DNA from: Mesonia aquimarina
Lineage (GTDB): Bacteria; Bacteroidota; Bacteroidia; Flavobacteriales; Flavobacteriaceae
Direction: 5' to 3'
DNA: 64,000 nucleotides
Assembly (NCBI RefSeq): GCF_003667275.1
Contig: NZ_RCNV01000014.1
Span: 1-64,000, forward strand
Part shown: positions 17,409-25,745 of the stretch, one piece after another
Position numbering within the stretch: the first letter of the stretch is position 1
Layout: each line of letters starts with the position of its first letter
Translations under genes and position numbers: made by a program
Notes under the pieces: generated by a model
Seen by the model: only the letters and a program-made list of their open reading frames with translations
The model's database searches: none
Told to the model about the DNA's origin: nothing

Positions 17409-18338
17409 ATGAAAACCTTTATAAAAATTTTAAGCTTTTTGTGTTCACTAACTGTACTAGCACAAACTACTTCCATCCCTGATCAGCAATTTGAGCAAAT
17501 TTTAATAAATGAAGGTATTGATAGCGATGGTACTATCAATGGGCAAGTGTTGACTAGCGACATTAATAGCGTACAAAATTTAGAGCTAAATGATGTAGCT
17601 GATTTAACAGGGTTGGAAGACTTTAATGCTTTAGAATCCTTAGTTTTAGATGAAGGAGGAGGGTTAGATTCTCAAGGTTGGCCTGATGTAATCATAGACT
17701 TAACCGCAAATACCAACTTAAAAGAATTGGAAATATGGGGTTTTATGAAATTAAATGTTCTTGATGTAACGGGATTAACTCAGCTTAAAGAATTACGTCT
17801 TGGTAATATTAGCGACGATCTTCAAGAAATGTCAATTTCTGAATTAGATTTAAGCACGAATATTAATATTGAGTATGTTGAAATAGGATTTGTAGATCCT
17901 CTGAATTACGTTAATTTAAAAAATGGGAATAATATCAATATGCAAAACTTTGCGTTGAACATAGATCATTATGGTCCAATTTCAACTTGCATTAAAGTAG
18001 ATGACGCTACAAAAGCTACGAATAATACAGCTCCTTATAATACATGGTTGCTTTCTGGTGTTGACCCTAATTTTTATGAAAACGGCGAATGTAACTTGTC
18101 GTTAAAACAAGCAGAAGTAATAGAAGTCACTTTACACCCTAATCCTACAGAAAATACATTTCAGCTTCAAACGCAAGCAGAAGTACAAAAAGTGGAGTTG
18201 TTTTCTTTACAAGGAAAAAAATTAGCGCAGTTTTCTTCACAAGAAAATTATGACATTTCTTTTTTACAAACAGGAATTTATTTTGTGAAAGTCTCAACAA
18301 CAAAGGAAAGTCAGACGCTGCGTTTAATTAAAAAATAG
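17409..18338 (+). CDS. Secreted T9SS protein, tandem paralogue 3
   Basis: 309 residues with signal peptide (LTVLAQ), the shared N-terminal block, a distinct leucine-rich-like core (DVTGLTQLKELRLGN) and a T9SS type-A sorting domain. From about 17995 to 18265 its DNA is nearly identical to copy 1 (about 16122-16392), apart from a few bases near the YENGEC codons. The last 60 bp (TTTGTGAAAGTCTCA, ending CGTTTAATTAAAAAATAG) instead follow copy 2. The gene is thus a mosaic. A terminator follows it and ends the three-gene unit. Confidence 0.88.
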   Translation: MKTFIKILSFLCSLTVLAQTTSIPDQQFEQILINEGIDSDGTINGQVLTSDINSVQNLELNDVADLTGLEDFNALESLVLDEGGGLDSQGWPDVIIDLTANTNLKELEIWGFMKLNVLDVTGLTQLKELRLGNISDDLQEMSISELDLSTNINIEYVEIGFVDPLNYVNLKNGNNINMQNFALNIDHYGPISTCIKVDDATKATNNTAPYNTWLLSGVDPNFYENGECNLSLKQAEVIEVTLHPNPTENTFQLQTQAEVQKVELFSLQGKKLAQFSSQENYDISFLQTGIYFVKVSTTKESQTLRLIKK

Positions 18339-18363
18339 TATTTAAAAAAAAATGAATTTTTTT

Positions 18364-18391
18364 ACACCTCGCTGATATAGCGGGGTTTTTT
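18364..18391 (+). terminator. Terminator after the three tandem paralogues
   Basis: CCTCGCT pairs with AGCGGGG (one G-T wobble) around a GATAT loop, followed by a run of T's. It lies 30 bp after the stop of copy 3. Confidence 0.8.
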
Positions 18392-18452
18392 ATGTGATTT
18401 TTTAACCTAATCAAAACCGTAATATTTTTGTTACCTTTAAAAAATTAAGTTT

Positions 18453-20423
18453 ATGAAAAATTTCTTCTCAATTTTATGTGTTCTTTTATGTATTCCTACA
18501 AGTCAAGCACAAGTGATGATTCATGAATTAGATTGTGATTCTCCAAGTATTGACGATCAAGAATTTATCGAATTAAAATCTAACACACCAAATTATGCGC
18601 TTACTAATTTAGTTTTGGTTTTTTTTAATGGTTCTTTTAGTGGAGGGAATAAAAGTTATTTTACCATCGACTTAGATAATTACACAACTGATATCAACGG
18701 AATTTTTTTAATAGGTAGTAGTTCAGTTTCTCCTAGCCCACAGTTGCTCATTCCGCCTAACGTAATTCAAAATGGTGTCGATGCAGTCGGGCTTTATCAA
18801 GCTTCGGCGGCAGATTTTCCAGACGGTACTTTAGCTACCACTACAAATTTGATTGATGCCATTGCATATGATACAAGCGATGCAGATGCAACGAGTTTAA
18901 TGAGTTTATTAGGTCTTACAAATCAACTTAATGAAGATAAAAATAATAATAAAGACACTGAATCTATTCAACAAACTACTAATGGGAATTATATAGTAAC
19001 TACGCCAACACCACGAGCGATAAATGATGGCAGCGGAATTGATTTAAATGGAATTACCACAACTATTTCTGCTTCAGAAGTTACCGAGGGCGATCAATTA
19101 ACAATTAGTTTTTCTACCGAACAACCCGTTGGTTCTACTTCATTAAGTTTTACCATCAGCCTAGATAACGGCACATTTAATAATGCTGATTTTTCTGGTA
19201 ATACCAATATTACAATTCCTGTGGGAGCAACATCAGCTTCAACAACTATTACGTTAACAGACGACTCTGTAGATGAAGGTGATGAAGAAATGCTTATAAA
19301 AATTAACCAGTTACCTGATAAATATATTTCTTTAAACACCAATATTATTGTTAGGGTTTACGATGACGACTATACAGTTTCTCCTTTTGGAACACCTAAA
19401 AATCCTAGTTTTGGTATGGTACAATCTTCACAAACTTCAGGTTATTACAATTCTTTAGATGAAAAAGCAGACCAAAATTTAAGGCAAGCTTTACAAGATA
19501 TTATTGCCGATCCCACACTTGTAAGAGCACAGACCTATGCCGATGTAATTAATATTTTAAAAGAAGCTGATCAAAATCCTGCGCATAGCAATCAAGTTTG
19601 GTTGGCATATTCTGAAAAGGGAAAACCAAAGTTAGATTTGCAAACAACTTCTGTAAATACAGGGACTTGGAATAGAGAACACACTTACCCTAGATCTCGA
19701 GGTGGTTTTTATAGTATTGAAGAAGATGAGGTAGCAGATGGGAAAAATACCTTTTGGACTACAAATGCTGACAGTCTGCGTCATGCAAATTCTGATGCGC
19801 ATGCTTTACGCGCTGTTGCCGGACCGGAAAATAGTAGTCGAGGAAATCAAAATTACGGAGTTCAAGAATATGATGGACCCGTGGGAAACCTAGGAAGTTT
19901 TAAGGGTGATGTTGCCCGAAGTATTTTCTATATGGCTATTCGCTATAACGATCTATCGGTAGTAAACGGTTACCCAGATAGTAGTAATGAGGGTGAGCTT
20001 GGTGATTTACAAAGCTTGCTGACTTGGCATGAGAACGATCCGCCAGATGATTTTGAAATGAATAGAAATAATATTATTTACACTTGGCAAAAAAATAGGA
20101 ATCCGTTTATAGATCAACCAGAGTTAGTTGATTATATCTGGGGAAATAAAAAAGGAGATGTTTGGGAGCAAGAGCTATATAACGATAACAATAATTTACC
20201 GGTATTAAAAATTTATCCCAATCCAACAAAAGGCACTATAAAAATTGAAGGAGTTAAGGGGAGTTATAAAGTTGCTATACTAAATTTAAGTGGTAAAAAA
20301 GTTAGATCATTCAAAGCTTCGGGTACGCTGAGTAAAAAGATAAACCTTGAGAGCGGAATATATTTTGTGCAAATTAATCAAAACTCAAAAAAAATTGTCC
20401 GTAAAATTATCGTCAAACAATAG
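18453..20423 (+). CDS. Secreted endonuclease I with LTD-like and Calx-beta domains and T9SS tail
   Basis: An exported nuclease of 656 residues. The signal peptide ends PTSQAQ. Residues about 20-190 look like a lamin-tail-type domain (MIHELDCDSPSIDDQEFIEL). About 200-310 form a Calx-beta repeat rich in acidic residues (LTDDSVDEGDEE). About 320-560 form an endonuclease I domain with the catalytic stretch WNREHTYPRSRGG, then NADSLRHANSDAHALRAV and SRGNQNY. The C-terminus is a type-A T9SS sorting domain (LKIYPNPTKGTIKIEG). The enzyme would degrade extracellular DNA at the cell surface for nutrient or phosphate gain. A TACCTTTA box, one base off consensus, lies upstream at 18432. Confidence 0.9.
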   Translation: MKNFFSILCVLLCIPTSQAQVMIHELDCDSPSIDDQEFIELKSNTPNYALTNLVLVFFNGSFSGGNKSYFTIDLDNYTTDINGIFLIGSSSVSPSPQLLIPPNVIQNGVDAVGLYQASAADFPDGTLATTTNLIDAIAYDTSDADATSLMSLLGLTNQLNEDKNNNKDTESIQQTTNGNYIVTTPTPRAINDGSGIDLNGITTTISASEVTEGDQLTISFSTEQPVGSTSLSFTISLDNGTFNNADFSGNTNITIPVGATSASTTITLTDDSVDEGDEEMLIKINQLPDKYISLNTNIIVRVYDDDYTVSPFGTPKNPSFGMVQSSQTSGYYNSLDEKADQNLRQALQDIIADPTLVRAQTYADVINILKEADQNPAHSNQVWLAYSEKGKPKLDLQTTSVNTGTWNREHTYPRSRGGFYSIEEDEVADGKNTFWTTNADSLRHANSDAHALRAVAGPENSSRGNQNYGVQEYDGPVGNLGSFKGDVARSIFYMAIRYNDLSVVNGYPDSSNEGELGDLQSLLTWHENDPPDDFEMNRNNIIYTWQKNRNPFIDQPELVDYIWGNKKGDVWEQELYNDNNNLPVLKIYPNPTKGTIKIEGVKGSYKVAILNLSGKKVRSFKASGTLSKKINLESGIYFVQINQNSKKIVRKIIVKQ

Positions 20424-20498
20424 TTTTTCAGTGCTTAATATATTTCTTTAATGATGATTTTTATGTTTTATTTATCATTTCTGATTTAGTAAATAAGT

Positions 20499-20506
20499 TA
20501 TATTTG
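20499..20506 (+). promoter_or_regulatory. -7 promoter box for the ATP-grasp operon
   Basis: TATATTTG is a perfect TAnnTTTG match, 23 bp before the start of the first ligase gene. I see no clear TTG box upstream. Confidence 0.5.
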
Positions 20507-20529
20507 GTTATTACGTTCTAATATAAGAA

Positions 20530-21981
20530 ATGAATAAATTTATAGTAGTAGATAATCCAAAAGCTTGGTACTTTCTTAACGACAGTTCTCAAGTAATTGC
20601 TGCTAAAGAGTATTTAACCAATCCGTCTTTTGCTGCTTTAAAAAATGTACGCATTTTTAATTTATGTAAAGATTTCAGGTATCAATCTAAAGGCTATTAT
20701 GTATCTCTTTTAGCCGAAGCTAGAGGACATTTACCTTTACCAACTGTAAAAAATTTAGTTGATTTACGAGCTTTAAAATTAGTGAAAATTGTATCTGAAG
20801 AATTTGATGATTTAATTCAACAAAGTCTAAAAACAATAAAATCTAGAGAATTTACTTTAAGTATTTATTTCGGACAAAATGTTGCGCAGAAGTACAAAGA
20901 GTTGAGCGCAATGTTTCATCGGTATTTTCAAGTTCCTTTTTTACGAATTAAATTTACTTATACTAATAAATGGAATATTCAAAACATTAGGGCTATTGGC
21001 GTTTCAGAAATTCCTGAAGATCACAAAGAAAGTATGCAGCTTTTTGCAAAACAATATTTTTCAAAAAAACGATATGATACGGCAAAGGCATCAAAAGCAA
21101 TTTATGATTTAGCTATTTTAGTTCAAGAAAACGATCCTGCACCACCCAGTAACCCAAAAGCAATAAAGAAGTTTATAGAGGCTGCAGAGAAATTAAATTT
21201 TTATGTAGAAATTATTTCACCTAAAGATTTATCACGTCTTTCAGCATTTGATGCACTTTTTATTCGACAAAGTACAGAAGTAAATAATGAAACCTACACC
21301 TTTGCCAGAAAAGCTCAACAAGAAAATATAGCTTTGGTAGATTATCCTGATGCTATTTTAAAATGTTGCAACAAGGTTTTTATGGCAGAAGCGCTACAAA
21401 ATGCAGGAATAGCTTCTCCTAAAACCACTATAATTCATCAAGACAATATTTCTAGTACTTTAGAAGAAATTACATTGCCCTGTGTTTTAAAATTACCGGA
21501 TTCTACATTCTCCTTTGGTGTAAAAAAAGCTAGTAGTAAAGAAGAATATTTTCAACTGGTAAAAGAGATGCTAAAATCTTCTGATTTAATTATCGCTCAG
21601 GAATTTTGCCCTTCAGAATACGATTGGCGAATTGGTGTATTAGACGGAAAACCATTTTATGCGTGTAGGTATTATATGGCAAAAGGACATTGGCAAATTT
21701 ATAATTGGGATGCAGAAAATAAAGATGATCAGGATGGGAATGCAGATTGTATGGCGATTGAAGATGTTCCAAAAGAAATTATAGACATTGCCATCAAAAC
21801 AACTAAAATTATGGGGAAAGGCCTTTTTGGAATAGATATAAAACAAATAGATGGCCAAGCCCTTGTTATTGAAATTAATGATAATCCAAATATTGACGCA
21901 GGAGTAGAAGACCGCCATTATGGAGATCAAGTTTATACAACTATTATTGAAGCATTAATAAACCGATTAAATGAAAAATAA
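20530..21981 (+). CDS. RLAN-domain RimK-type ATP-grasp ligase
   Basis: A predicted cytoplasmic carboxylate-amine ligase of 483 residues that couples ATP hydrolysis to amide-bond formation. The N-terminal 160 residues (MNKFIVVDNPKAWYFL..., GYYVSLLAEARGHLPLP) match the RLAN domain that precedes some RimK-like enzymes. The ATP-grasp domain covers about 195-480, with the ATP-binding segment LPCVLKLPDSTFSFGV, the central VLDGKPFYACRYYM and the Mg-binding VIEINDNPN near the end. It overlaps the next gene by 11 bp. It is the first gene of a three-gene unit with a GCS2 ligase and an N-formylglutamate-amidohydrolase-like enzyme. The substrates are not known. Confidence 0.87.
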   Translation: MNKFIVVDNPKAWYFLNDSSQVIAAKEYLTNPSFAALKNVRIFNLCKDFRYQSKGYYVSLLAEARGHLPLPTVKNLVDLRALKLVKIVSEEFDDLIQQSLKTIKSREFTLSIYFGQNVAQKYKELSAMFHRYFQVPFLRIKFTYTNKWNIQNIRAIGVSEIPEDHKESMQLFAKQYFSKKRYDTAKASKAIYDLAILVQENDPAPPSNPKAIKKFIEAAEKLNFYVEIISPKDLSRLSAFDALFIRQSTEVNNETYTFARKAQQENIALVDYPDAILKCCNKVFMAEALQNAGIASPKTTIIHQDNISSTLEEITLPCVLKLPDSTFSFGVKKASSKEEYFQLVKEMLKSSDLIIAQEFCPSEYDWRIGVLDGKPFYACRYYMAKGHWQIYNWDAENKDDQDGNADCMAIEDVPKEIIDIAIKTTKIMGKGLFGIDIKQIDGQALVIEINDNPNIDAGVEDRHYGDQVYTTIIEALINRLNEK

Positions 21982-23194
21982 AAAGTACCATTTGTTTGAG
22001 GTTGTAGGAGTAGAGTTAGAATACATGCTCGTGGATAACGAGAACCTAAGCGTTATTCCCGAAGTAGATGCGCTATTGACTGATAAAAATGGAAGCTTAA
22101 CTTCTGATATTGACAATGGAGAAATTTCTTGGAGTAACGAGTTAGTAGCTCATGTTGTAGAATTAAAAACAAACGGCCCAACTGCAGATCATGAGCGTTT
22201 ATCAATGTTTTTTCTTGAAAATATTAGAGAAATAAATAGAATATTGAAGCCTAAAGGACAGCGATTATTGCCAACTGCTTCGCATCCTTTTATGAATCCC
22301 AAAAAAGAAACTGTTCTTTGGAAACACAACTACAACGAAGTTTATTCACTTTACAATAAAATTTTTGATTGTAGTGGTCACGGTTGGTCTAATGTTCAAA
22401 GTATGCATTTAAATTTTCCGTTTTATAATGATGAAGAATTTGAAATGCTTCACGCGGCTATTAGAATTTTATTGCCGATAATTCCTGCACTTACCGCCAG
22501 TTCGCCAATTTTTGAAGGAAAAGTAACCGGTTATAAAGATTCTAGGTTAGCGGTTTATAAAAATAATCAAAAAGAAATTCCGCAGCTTACCGGAAAAGTA
22601 ATTCCAGAGCGCATTTTTACAAAAAAAGATTATGAAAAAATTATTTTTGAACCGATTAAAAAAGCGATTAAACCTTATGATGCTGAAGGAATTTTAGATA
22701 GGCATTTTTTAAATTCGAGAGGAGCAATTGCAAGATTTGATAGAAATGCGATCGAGATTAGAATTATTGATATACAAGAATGTCCAAAAGTAGATTTAGC
22801 AATTGCAGATTTTCTTATTAAAGTTTTACAACATTTAACCAATTTTGGAGAGTTAGAAAAACAAAAAAGTTGGCATGAAAATGACTTGTTTAAAATTTTT
22901 GATGAGGTTATTAAAACCGGAGAAAAAACTAAATTACAAGGAGAATATTTAACTTTATTTGATCTACCACAAACGGAAATTTTAGTTCGAGATTTATGGA
23001 TGAGCTTATTTAAAGAAATTAGCAATACCATGAGTTTTGAAAATCAGGAAATAATTTCCATAATATTAGAACGCGGTTGTCTTTCTTCAAGAATTATAAG
23101 TGCTTTAGATCGAGATTTTTCAGCAAAAAATATACATAAGGTTTATCATGACTTAGCAGATTGTTTAGATAAAAATAAACTTTTTATTCCGTGA
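21971..23194 (+). CDS. GCS2-type carboxylate-amine ligase (glutamate-cysteine-ligase-like)
   Basis: A 407-residue member of the GCS2 family (YbdK-like, glutamine-synthetase fold). The N-terminal VGVELEYMLVD carries the metal-binding Glu of the fold. Further family signatures are VELKTNGP, a histidine-rich stretch near GHGWSNVQSMHLNF, and NAIEIRIID. Such enzymes join an amino acid, often glutamate, to an amine. The start lies inside the ATP-grasp gene (11-bp overlap), and its TGA overlaps the GTG start of the next gene by 4 bp. It is therefore a fixed partner in a multi-step ligase pathway. A true glutathione function is possible but not shown. Confidence 0.85.
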   Translation: MKNKKYHLFEVVGVELEYMLVDNENLSVIPEVDALLTDKNGSLTSDIDNGEISWSNELVAHVVELKTNGPTADHERLSMFFLENIREINRILKPKGQRLLPTASHPFMNPKKETVLWKHNYNEVYSLYNKIFDCSGHGWSNVQSMHLNFPFYNDEEFEMLHAAIRILLPIIPALTASSPIFEGKVTGYKDSRLAVYKNNQKEIPQLTGKVIPERIFTKKDYEKIIFEPIKKAIKPYDAEGILDRHFLNSRGAIARFDRNAIEIRIIDIQECPKVDLAIADFLIKVLQHLTNFGELEKQKSWHENDLFKIFDEVIKTGEKTKLQGEYLTLFDLPQTEILVRDLWMSLFKEISNTMSFENQEIISIILERGCLSSRIISALDRDFSAKNIHKVYHDLADCLDKNKLFIP

Positions 23195-23871
23195 AACTGA
23201 TTATTACTTGTGAACATGGTGGTAATTTAATTCCATCAAAATATATTCATTTATTTAAAAATGCTCAACAAATATTAGCATCACATCAAGGTTTTGATAC
23301 AGGAACTTTAGATTTATTCACGTACTTATCTCCGCTAGCAGATTTTTCAAAAGCAACCCAAATTAGCAGATTATTGATTGAAGTAAACCGATCTTTACAT
23401 CATCCTCAACTTTTTTCAGCATATACAAAATCACTTTCTACCTTAGAAAAGAATAAAATAATAGACCTTTTTTATCAGGATTACCGACGTGTTGTTGAAG
23501 AAAAAATTAAGGATTATCACGCTGCAAAAGAATGTGTTTTTCATCTTTCATTACATTCATTTACGCCTATTTTAAACAAAGAAAATAGAACTAATGATAT
23601 TGGCATTTTATATGATTCTAAAATTGAAGAGGAAAAAAGTATAGCAAAATTATTCAAATCAGCTTTAAAAGCTCTTCAGCCAGATTTAATTATTCGTTTT
23701 AATTATCCGTATTTGGGAAGTGCCGATGGTTTTACTACATATCTTCGAAAAAAATTTCCCAAAAATTATATTGGTATAGAATTAGAAATCAATCAAAATT
23801 TGGTTCAAAATAATTCATTTCCTATTTTGTTGAAAGAGAATATAAAAAAAGTTTTAGAAAAAATTAATTGA
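23191..23871 (+). CDS. N-formylglutamate-amidohydrolase-like hydrolase
   Basis: A 226-residue member of the N-formylglutamate amidohydrolase superfamily, a zinc-dependent peptidase-like fold. Visible motifs are ITCEHGGNLIP, GFDTGTLDLF, LIEVNRSLHHP, FHLSLHSF, and GIELEINQN near the end. It starts with GTG in an overlap with the GCS2 gene. In this setting it is more likely to trim or hydrolyse the amide product of the two ligases than to act in histidine breakdown; the hut genes are 17 kb away. Its 3' end overlaps the convergent rluE-like gene by 8 bp. Confidence 0.84.
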   Translation: MKLIITCEHGGNLIPSKYIHLFKNAQQILASHQGFDTGTLDLFTYLSPLADFSKATQISRLLIEVNRSLHHPQLFSAYTKSLSTLEKNKIIDLFYQDYRRVVEEKIKDYHAAKECVFHLSLHSFTPILNKENRTNDIGILYDSKIEEEKSIAKLFKSALKALQPDLIIRFNYPYLGSADGFTTYLRKKFPKNYIGIELEINQNLVQNNSFPILLKENIKKVLEKIN

Positions 23872-24454
23872 ATTCGTTTTCCATTAATTCGGTAATTTCT
23901 TCAACATCTCCGGCGTCCATTTTTTCAATTCCAATATTCCCTATTCGAACTCTTACCAAACGGAGTGTAGGAAAACCAACCGCTGCAGTCATTTTTCTAA
24001 CCTGACGATATTTTCCTTCCGTAAGCGTAATAGAAACCCAACTCGTTGGTCCGTGACGTTCGTCTCTAATTTTTTTAGCTCGTTTAGGGAAGTTGGGTAC
24101 TTCAAGAATCTTAATTGCTTGGCAAGGTTTAGTTGTATATTTTTCACCATCAATTCCTATTTCTACGCCTTGTTGTAGTTTTTGAATAGCTTCGGCTGTA
24201 ATAATACCATCTACTTGAGCAAAATATTCTTTTTCAATTTTGGTACCGGTAATTTTTGCACTCATTTTTCCATCGGTAGTCAAAATAAGTAAACCTTCAG
24301 AAGGCTCATCAAGTCTTCCTGCTGCCATAGTTTCTCTAGGGAAATTATAGTTTAATTCGCCTAACATTTTTTTCTTTTTAGCTTTTTCCTGATGTGTAAT
24401 AAACTGACTTAAATAACCGTAGGGTTTAAATATTTTAAAATGCTGATGTTTCAT
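23864..24454 (-). CDS. rluE: Pseudouridine synthase, RluE-like
   Basis: A 196-residue RsuA/RluE-type enzyme that isomerises a uridine in rRNA; in E. coli RluE modifies 23S U2457. The catalytic Asp49 lies in AGRLDEPSEGLL. Later motifs KIEKEYFAQV, TEGKYRQVRKM and LRLVRVRIG complete the family pattern. No S4 RNA-binding domain precedes the catalytic domain, as in RluE. The -7 box sits only 4 bp before the start codon, so the message may have almost no leader. Confidence 0.9.
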   Translation of the reverse strand: MKHQHFKIFKPYGYLSQFITHQEKAKKKKMLGELNYNFPRETMAAGRLDEPSEGLLILTTDGKMSAKITGTKIEKEYFAQVDGIITAEAIQKLQQGVEIGIDGEKYTTKPCQAIKILEVPNFPKRAKKIRDERHGPTSWVSITLTEGKYRQVRKMTAAVGFPTLRLVRVRIGNIGIEKMDAGDVEEITELMENEFN

Positions 24455-24458
24455 ATTA

Positions 24459-24466
24459 CAAAAGTA
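24459..24466 (-). promoter_or_regulatory. -7 promoter box almost touching the rluE start
   Basis: The minus strand reads TACTTTTG, a perfect TAnnTTTG, ending 4 bp before the ATG. Transcription would start at or just inside the start codon, giving a leaderless or near-leaderless mRNA. Confidence 0.5.
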
Positions 24467-24535
24467 GAAAGTTTAGTAAAAAATGCATTTTTTTAGAAAA
24501 AAAATATAGCTATTTTTAAGAAAAGAATTGTAATT

Positions 24536-24952
24536 ATGGCTTTTCTAGATTTTATGATTCCCGTGTTAGTTGCTTTAATTTCAGGTTTACTGATTGGTTT
24601 AGAGCGAGAATTTAAAAATAAAAATGCAGGCTTAAAGACTAATGCTTTAGTTTCTGTTGGGGCAGCAATATTTATGCTTATTTCTCTAAAATTCGAACAT
24701 CAATTTGGAGTCGATATTACCCGCGTTCTAAGTCAAGTTGTTGTCGGTATTGGTTTTCTGGGAGCCGGTGTTATTGTCCGTAAAGGAGCAAATATACATG
24801 GGTTAACTACCGCTGCAACGGTTTGGTGTTGTGCGGCTTTAGGTTGCCTTGCTGCCGTTGAAATGTATCTTGAAGTAGCTGCGGTTACTATTTTAATTAT
24901 AGCAGTAAATTTTATTTTTGGTTTTTTTGATCATAAAATCGGAAAAGAATAA
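24536..24952 (+). CDS. MgtC/SapB family membrane protein
   Basis: 138 residues with about four hydrophobic helices. It holds the MgtC hallmark segments LISGLLIGLEREFKN, KTNALVSVGAAIF, GIGFLGAGVIVRKG and GLTTAATVWCCAALG. Homologues affect growth at low magnesium and intracellular survival in pathogens; the molecular role in free-living Flavobacteria is unclear. The protein lacks the C-terminal ACT-like domain of longer MgtC proteins. The gene is single, divergent from rluE, and not obviously linked to its neighbours. Confidence 0.88.
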   Translation: MAFLDFMIPVLVALISGLLIGLEREFKNKNAGLKTNALVSVGAAIFMLISLKFEHQFGVDITRVLSQVVVGIGFLGAGVIVRKGANIHGLTTAATVWCCAALGCLAAVEMYLEVAAVTILIIAVNFIFGFFDHKIGKE

Positions 24953-25001
24953 ATATTTATATTCAAGTTGGATATCATTTAACCGAAAATGTAAAGCAAA
25001 C

Positions 25002-25032
25002 TTGTCATAAAGTAAAATTAAATTTACATTTG
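25002..25032 (+). promoter_or_regulatory. Promoter of the membrane protein / XRE pair
   Basis: TTG (25002-25004), a 20-bp spacer and TACATTTG (25025-25032) match the Bacteroidota promoter consensus. The -7 box ends 25 bp before the start codon. Confidence 0.68.
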
Positions 25033-25057
25033 TAATGCATTTTTAATTTTATGATTT

Positions 25058-25549
25058 ATGAAGACAAATTATTTATTACCTAACTCATTTAAAAAATGGG
25101 GATGGATTATATTTTTAATAGGTATTGGATTAGGGATTATTTATTGTTGTGGATATGATTCTCCTAAATTTTTTGATACTAAAGTTTTTGCATTAGTTGT
25201 AGATGAATTTACTGTAAACCTTGGTGGTGCAAATTCAAAATTTTTCACACTTTATAAGACTAATTTTTTTGATGAATTAATTTGTTTATTATTAATAATA
25301 GGAGGATTGTTGGTTGCATTTTCTAAACAAAAAATAGAAGATGAGTTTATCTCAAAAATTAGAGTAGAATCCTTAATTTGGGCAACCTATTGCAATTATT
25401 TTATTTTGTTAATTGCTATTTTGTTTGTTTACGAAACTCCTTTTTTTTGGGTAATGATTTTTAATATGTTTACGGTTTTATTATTTTTTATCATTCGTTT
25501 TCATTGGGCTTCTTATAGAATGAAAAAACTGGTTACTGATGAAGAATAA
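25058..25549 (+). CDS. Unknown four-helix membrane protein paired with an XRE regulator
   Basis: I do not recognise a family. The 163 residues contain four hydrophobic segments (WIIFLIGIGLGIIYCC, LICLLLIIGGLLVAF, YFILLIAILFVYE, WVMIFNMFTVLLFFII) and no enzymatic motif. There is a good promoter upstream, and the last 11 bp overlap the start of a small XRE-type regulator gene. Such membrane-protein plus HTH pairs are common, and the membrane partner may sense a signal or sequester the regulator. This function is inferred from context only. Confidence 0.72.
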   Translation: MKTNYLLPNSFKKWGWIIFLIGIGLGIIYCCGYDSPKFFDTKVFALVVDEFTVNLGGANSKFFTLYKTNFFDELICLLLIIGGLLVAFSKQKIEDEFISKIRVESLIWATYCNYFILLIAILFVYETPFFWVMIFNMFTVLLFFIIRFHWASYRMKKLVTDEE

Positions 25550-25745
25550 ATTAAAAGTAGAACGAGCAAAAAACGATATGACACAGGCTCGACTAGCTGA
25601 ATTAGTTCAGGTAAGTAGGCAAACCATAAATGCTATAGAATCTGGTAAATATAATTTATCTACAGTTTTAGCATTAAAAATAGCTCAGGTTTTTAAAACT
25701 GATGTAAATTCTATATTTGAATTGGAAGAAACAGATTGGAATTAA
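25539..25745 (+). CDS. Small XRE (Cro/CI) family transcriptional regulator
   Basis: 68 residues that consist almost entirely of one helix-turn-helix domain: MTQARLAELVQVSRQTINAIE is the DNA-binding helix pair. The tail resembles YozG-like regulators, a compact family with no sensor domain. The start overlaps the membrane-protein gene by 11 bp, so the two are translationally coupled. It probably regulates its own promoter. Its 3' end overlaps the convergent next gene by 4 bp. Confidence 0.9.
   Translation: MKNKLKVERAKNDMTQARLAELVQVSRQTINAIESGKYNLSTVLALKIAQVFKTDVNSIFELEETDWN

Larger units (their letters stand above)
15537..18338 (+). repeat. Tandem triplication of a surface-protein gene
   Basis: Three head-to-tail copies of about 930 bp repeat with short spacers. 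The 5' 120 bp and the 3' 330 bp of each unit are highly similar, and the central ligand-like part varies. The pattern fits duplication followed by gene conversion. Confidence 0.9.

Noticed and set aside
15537-18338. CRISPR-like or non-coding repeat array
   Set aside because: The repeats are whole protein-coding genes of about 930 bp with intact frames.
25058-25745. Toxin-antitoxin module
   Set aside because: The membrane protein is 163 residues with four helices and no toxin signature. An XRE domain alone is not enough evidence.
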